DNA from: Candidatus Cloacimonadota bacterium
Lineage (GTDB): Bacteria > Cloacimonadota > Cloacimonadia > Cloacimonadales > JAJBBL01
Assembly (NCBI GenBank): GCA_020532365.1
Contig: JAJBBL010000203.1
Coordinates: forward strand, 1 to 18,129
Length of the DNA: 18,129 nucleotides
Direction of reading: 5' to 3'
The notes under the pieces are model-generated. The model was not told the origin of the DNA. It saw nothing but the letters and a program-made list of their open reading frames with translations, and made no database searches. Below are positions 14,397 to 18,129 of the stretch, piece after piece (the first letter of the stretch is position 1; each line of letters starts with the position of its first letter). The translations under genes and the position numbers were made by a program.

Positions 14397-16114
14397 TGCT
14401 TAAAAGATTTATTTCTTACTATCGACCTTACAAAAAACTCTTTTTCTTAGATATGTGTGCAGCCGTAATAGGCTCTTTGCTGGCTATTTTGTTTCCTCAG
14501 CTGACAAGGGAACTGTTACGCACCTATATTCCAGACCAAAATTGGTCAATGATGATTTATATCTTTGTTTTGATGTTTGCAATCTACGTTGTCCAAACTC
14601 TGACTACTTATATAAGGGTAAGGTGGGGTCATCAGCTTGGTGTTTATATGGAAACAGATATGCGCCAAGATCTCTTTAGCCATCTTCAGAGACTCTCTTT
14701 TGGGTATTACGATCAAACAAAGACAGGGCATCTGATGAGCAGATTAACAAATGACCTCTTTATGATAACCGAAACTGCCCACCACGGTCCTGAAGACCTT
14801 TTAATTTCAGTAGTTGTTATTATCGGTGCCTACTCGTTTATGTTTTCCAACAACGTTAAGTTAGCTTTGGTCAGTCTAATACCGATGCCGTTTATGCTTG
14901 TTTTTGGAATTTATTACGGCAGACAACTTAAAGCCAGCTTTAGGGAAGTCCGCTCTACAGTAGCTGACGTTAACTCTCTGGTTGAAAACTCAATTCAGGG
15001 GGTCAGGGAAGTACAATCTTTTACCAGCGAGAGTTTTGAAAAACAAAAATTCAAACATGTAAATACAATTTTTAAAGATGCCCGCAGCAATCAGTACAAA
15101 ATGATGGCCCGTTATGAGTCAATAATGATGTTCTTCAGGGAGATTTATTATTTTGTTACCGTTGTCGGCGGAGCAATTTTAATCTATTACAAAGCAATAC
15201 CGGTTTATGATTTAGTTACTTTTATCCTTTATGTAGGGGTCGTTTTACCCCCCATTGACCGCCTGATAAGCTTTACCGAGCAGTTGCAACAGGGAATGGC
15301 GGCCTTTGAAAGATTTGTCGAGGTGATGGATATTCAAAGCGATATTGAAGATGTTGAGGGAGCTGTTGATTTAGAGATTACCGAAGGTGAAGTTACCTTT
15401 AACAATGTTACTTTTAGCTACAATAACTCTTCAGAAGAGGTTTTAAAAGAGATAGACTTTACCATCAAAGGGGGCTCAACGGCAGCAATTGTCGGAGAAT
15501 CAGGAGCTGGTAAAAGTACCCTAGTCTCCCTCATCCCCCGCTTTTACGAGCCTCAGAAAGGACAAATTTTAATCGATGGTCAGGATATAAAGAATGTTAA
15601 AAAGAAGTCTTTGCGTAAGCAGATAGGATTTGTTCAACAAAATATTTTTCTCTTTGACGGTTCAATCCGGGAGAATTTAAAATACGGTAAAACTGATGCC
15701 ACCGATTCAGAGATGTTGGAAGCTCTGGAATTAGCCAATTTGGGCCCCTTTGTCCGCTCATTGCCTGATGGACTCGATACCGAAGTCGGGGAGAGGGGAA
15801 CCCGATTAAGCGGAGGGCAAAAACAGCGAATCTCTATTGCCCGCGTCTTTTTGAAAAATCCAAAAATATTAATATTTGATGAGGCAACCAGTTCGCTTGA
15901 TACCGAGTCAGAAAGCCAAATACAGGAAGCTTTTAGTCGTTTGGCCGAGGGGCGAACTGCAATTGTAATCGCCCACCGCTTAACTACAGTAAGAAACAGC
16001 GATGTTATCCACGTCATTGAGCAGGGAAAGATTGCCGAGTCGGGAAAACATGACAAACTTTTAGAGCAAGACGGCCACTATGGACGACTTTACAAGAACC
16101 AACAACTGTGGTAG
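14393..16114 (+). CDS. MsbA-like ABC exporter (fused membrane and ATPase domains)
   Basis: This 573-residue half-transporter has the TMD-NBD order of type IV ABC exporters, which work as dimers in the inner membrane and export lipids, peptides or drugs. Residues 1 to about 310 hold some six hydrophobic segments. The NBD has Walker A GESGAGKST (368-376), the Q-loop in VQQN (Gln416), signature LSGGQ (472-476), Walker B IFDEAT (Asp496, Glu497) and H-loop His528. All catalytic residues are consensus, so a homodimer would be active. The substrate is unknown. MsbA-type lipid flipping is plausible given plsC next door but is only an inference. The ATG overlaps the helicase stop (ATGA), with AAGGG upstream, so translation is probably coupled. 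Confidence 0.94.
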   Translation: MMLKRFISYYRPYKKLFFLDMCAAVIGSLLAILFPQLTRELLRTYIPDQNWSMMIYIFVLMFAIYVVQTLTTYIRVRWGHQLGVYMETDMRQDLFSHLQRLSFGYYDQTKTGHLMSRLTNDLFMITETAHHGPEDLLISVVVIIGAYSFMFSNNVKLALVSLIPMPFMLVFGIYYGRQLKASFREVRSTVADVNSLVENSIQGVREVQSFTSESFEKQKFKHVNTIFKDARSNQYKMMARYESIMMFFREIYYFVTVVGGAILIYYKAIPVYDLVTFILYVGVVLPPIDRLISFTEQLQQGMAAFERFVEVMDIQSDIEDVEGAVDLEITEGEVTFNNVTFSYNNSSEEVLKEIDFTIKGGSTAAIVGESGAGKSTLVSLIPRFYEPQKGQILIDGQDIKNVKKKSLRKQIGFVQQNIFLFDGSIRENLKYGKTDATDSEMLEALELANLGPFVRSLPDGLDTEVGERGTRLSGGQKQRISIARVFLKNPKILIFDEATSSLDTESESQIQEAFSRLAEGRTAIVIAHRLTTVRNSDVIHVIEQGKIAESGKHDKLLEQDGHYGRLYKNQQLW

Positions 16115-16123
16115 GTAGATTGT

Positions 16124-16891
16124 ATGTTGAAATATATCCATATTGTTTTAGCCGTAACGCTAATAGTAATAGGATTTATAATCTCAGTTTTTGTAGCAAT
16201 AATCCCCTCCTTTTTTATGCTTTTATTCAAAAAAGAGAGAGCTTATCTCTATTGGATGCGCCTTAACGGAACTAATATAAGTCGATTAATTCTTTGGTCT
16301 TTGAGGGTGAATGTAATTGTTGAAGGGAAGGAAAACATCCCAGAGGATAACCAAAGGGTCTGTTTTGTCTCCAACCATCAAAGTATGCTCGATATCCCCT
16401 TAGTTTTGGCTTCTTTAAGAATCTGGCCCGGTTTTATTACTAAAAGTGAACTTAAGAAGGTCCCTATCTTAAACTCGTGGATTAAAGCTATGAACAGTGT
16501 CTATATCGACAGAAAAAGTCCCCGTTCTTCTTTGCAGGCCATTATAAAAGGTTCCGATAACATTAAAAAAGGAATTCCGATGTTTATCTTTCCTGAAGGG
16601 ACGCGCAGTAAAACGGGAGAACTTGGCAAATTTAAAACAGGGAGCTTAAAACTGGCAACAAAAGCCAAAGCTACAATTGTCCCCATTACCATTGAAGGAA
16701 GCGCTTTGGCATTGGAGCGAAAAACAGGAATTAAAAGAACGACAGTTCATGTTTCCGTTGCAAAACCGATTGAGAGTGCCTCTTTGGATGAGCAGGGGAT
16801 TAAAGAGTTGCCCCTTGTTGTTTTTGGCTCTATTGAGAAGCAGTTTAAAAAGTTCAATGATTCAACGGTAGCCGAGAATGTTAAAAGTTGA
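16124..16891 (+). CDS. plsC: 1-acyl-sn-glycerol-3-phosphate acyltransferase PlsC
   Basis: PlsC acylates lysophosphatidic acid at sn-2 to make phosphatidic acid, the precursor of membrane phospholipids, at the inner face of the cytoplasmic membrane. The 255-residue protein has an N-terminal hydrophobic segment (about 5-36) and the four acyltransferase blocks: NHQSMLD (84-90, the HX4D catalytic pair His85 and Asp90), GFITKSELKKVP, FPEGTRS (156-162) and IVPITIEGS. Length is typical. The start is nine bases after the ABC exporter stop, with TAGGTAG upstream. The last 14 bases overlap the following ABC ATPase gene. Related acyltransferases that use other lysophospholipids cannot be excluded. Confidence 0.93.
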   Translation: MLKYIHIVLAVTLIVIGFIISVFVAIIPSFFMLLFKKERAYLYWMRLNGTNISRLILWSLRVNVIVEGKENIPEDNQRVCFVSNHQSMLDIPLVLASLRIWPGFITKSELKKVPILNSWIKAMNSVYIDRKSPRSSLQAIIKGSDNIKKGIPMFIFPEGTRSKTGELGKFKTGSLKLATKAKATIVPITIEGSALALERKTGIKRTTVHVSVAKPIESASLDEQGIKELPLVVFGSIEKQFKKFNDSTVAENVKS

Positions 16892-18129
16892 AAACCTTTT
16901 TTTTGCCTATAGAGATTACTTAAAAAAGGACTCTTTTAAACCGGTATTAAACAATCTTAATTTAACTTTGAAAAAAGGGAAAAAGCTCTTAATTTTAGGG
17001 GCCCCCGACAGCGGAAAGTCGACACTGGCACGGATTTTGTGTGCTCTCATTCCCCGTCATATGGATGGCAAAATAGACGGAACCATAAAGATAGGTGAGT
17101 TAGATATTGGCAAAGTATCCCCTTGGGACTTAACAAATCTGACGACTTTAGTGACTCAAAACCCTCAGGAGCAACTGTTAATGAGTACCTGCTCAGAAGA
17201 GGTTGCCTTCCCTTTAGAGTCGTTGGGGATATCCCACCAAATAATAGAACAAAAAGTTGAAGAGGCTCTTAACAGGTGGTCGCTTAAGAATTTTGCTTTG
17301 GTTAATCCGCAGGAACTTTCACAGGGAGAACAACGGAGATTGCTCCTTTCGGTTACCGATGCAATAAATTCTCCTTTTTGGATAATGGATGAAACATTTG
17401 ACGACTTGGATGTGAACTATAAAGAGGTATTGGCTAAAAGGCTTAAAGAGGAAAAAAGGACAATCCTACTTTTTGCATCCCGTTACTTAAAGGAATATAA
17501 AGATATTTTTGATAACTATGCCTTACTAAAAGAGGGTAGACTCTCCTTTGGTGAAAAGAATGAGATTTTAACGGAGTATGAGAAAGAGAGTAAAACCCTT
17601 TTTAATCCAATAAACAGCAGTAACACCGAGAGAAAAAAACAGGTACTACAATGCAGTGACGCTCAAATTATTCATCCCCGACGTTCGTTAATCAGCAGTA
17701 ATCCTTTTACCCTTAATGTGAAGAATTTCTACCTGGAAAGCGGAGAAGTTGTGGCTTTGGTCGGACCAAACGGTTCAGGCAAAAGTACCTTTAGCAGAGC
17801 TCTTTGTGCCCTTGATCCCTTTGTCAAAGGGACAATTACGATTGATAAAGAAGAACAAACCACTAAAGAGTTACAAAAGCAGGTCGGCTATCTTTTTCAA
17901 AATCCCGACTTTGGAATTTTTTTACCAACAGTCAAAGAAGAACTGGGATGGTCACTGAGAAAGGATAAAGCTCTCAGTCAATCTGAAAAAGAGGAGATTG
18001 TTGCCAAGACTGCAAAACTTTTCCATCTAAAAACCGAAGATAATCCCTCAATGATGAGTTACGGAAGCAGAAAATACCTTCAAGCGGCAGTTTATTACAT
18101 AATAGACCGCCCCTTTATAATAATAGATG
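16878..18129 (+). CDS. Tandem ECF-type ABC transporter ATPase (two fused NBDs), cut by the window edge
   Basis: An open frame of 417 codons runs off the right edge. It encodes two ABC ATPase domains in one chain, as in fused EcfA-EcfA' or CbiO-like proteins that power vitamin or metal uptake through an EcfT partner. NBD1 has Walker A GAPDSGKST (41-49), an ECF-style Q-loop QNPQEQLLMSTCSEEVAF, signature LSQGE (147-151) and Walker B IMDE (Asp171, Glu172), but Ser201 stands where the H-loop histidine should be. After a linker (about 225-265), NBD2 has Walker A GPNGSGKST (296-304), Q-loop QNPDFGIFLPT and a degenerate signature MSYGS (393-397). The window ends at its Walker B aspartate (417). The ATG overlaps plsC by 14 bases. 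An EcfT and substrate-binding S protein should lie beyond the window, if not elsewhere. Confidence 0.88.
   Translation, partial: MLKVENLFFAYRDYLKKDSFKPVLNNLNLTLKKGKKLLILGAPDSGKSTLARILCALIPRHMDGKIDGTIKIGELDIGKVSPWDLTNLTTLVTQNPQEQLLMSTCSEEVAFPLESLGISHQIIEQKVEEALNRWSLKNFALVNPQELSQGEQRRLLLSVTDAINSPFWIMDETFDDLDVNYKEVLAKRLKEEKRTILLFASRYLKEYKDIFDNYALLKEGRLSFGEKNEILTEYEKESKTLFNPINSSNTERKKQVLQCSDAQIIHPRRSLISSNPFTLNVKNFYLESGEVVALVGPNGSGKSTFSRALCALDPFVKGTITIDKEEQTTKELQKQVGYLFQNPDFGIFLPTVKEELGWSLRKDKALSQSEKEEIVAKTAKLFHLKTEDNPSMMSYGSRKYLQAAVYYIIDRPFIIID

Noticed and set aside
17749..17958. Plus-strand open frame of 69 codons within the ABC ATPase
   Set aside because: It is out of frame with NBD2, whose Walker A motif is read in the other frame across this interval.
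1..18129. Search for CRISPR arrays, tRNA or rRNA genes, insertion sequences, attachment sites and a replication origin
   Set aside because: No regularly spaced repeats, terminal inverted repeats, transposase motifs or DnaA-box clusters were seen. The gaps between genes are all under 100 bases, with no cloverleaf-like sequence.

Overview
The window is a dense run of bacterial housekeeping genes. There are no RNA genes, insertion sequences, phage genes or CRISPR arrays, and no gene-free stretch reaches 100 bases. Composition is moderately AT-rich and even throughout, so I see no sign of an acquired island. The organism is most likely a diderm bacterium. A spirochaete is my best guess, from the overall character of the proteins and the EF-P/EpmA/KamA-like set, but nothing here is diagnostic and that assignment is weak.

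Left part (1 to about 4900). A membrane-anchored Pro/Lys/Glu/Val-rich protein of unknown function reads rightward. It converges on an MFS transporter of the GPH/SLC45 type, and the two share a perfect 9-bp hairpin terminator. Next is a rightward radical-SAM lysine 2,3-aminomutase homologue (EpmB/KamA-like), which overlaps tail-to-tail with a leftward pair, epmA then efp. Together these three genes make up a likely EF-P beta-lysylation module: EpmB would convert lysine to beta-lysine, EpmA would attach it to Lys32 of EF-P, and the modified EF-P would relieve ribosome stalling at polyproline.

Right part (about 4983 to the end). Ten genes read rightward with little or no spacing: mnmE, mnmG, rsmG, uppP, ftsK, a class IV aminotransferase, a DEAD-box RNA helicase, an MsbA-like ABC exporter, plsC, and the first 417 codons of a tandem ECF-type ABC ATPase cut by the window edge. 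MnmE and MnmG act together on the tRNA wobble uridine, and RsmG methylates 16S rRNA. UppP, FtsK and PlsC serve wall lipid recycling, chromosome segregation at division and phospholipid synthesis. A second promoter lies just before the helicase gene.

The most interesting points are these. (i) Three genes (epmA, mnmE, helicase) have a -10 element placed so that predicted transcription begins at, or within one base of, the A of the ATG. This suggests leaderless mRNAs and settles two ambiguous starts. (ii) The ECF ATPase has lost its H-loop histidine in the first nucleotide-binding domain and its LSGGQ motif in the second, and both losses fall in the same composite ATP site. (iii) The EF-P modification genes are clustered with an aminomutase whose PLP motif looks like KamA rather than E. 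coli EpmB. I did not find a clearly new multi-gene system.
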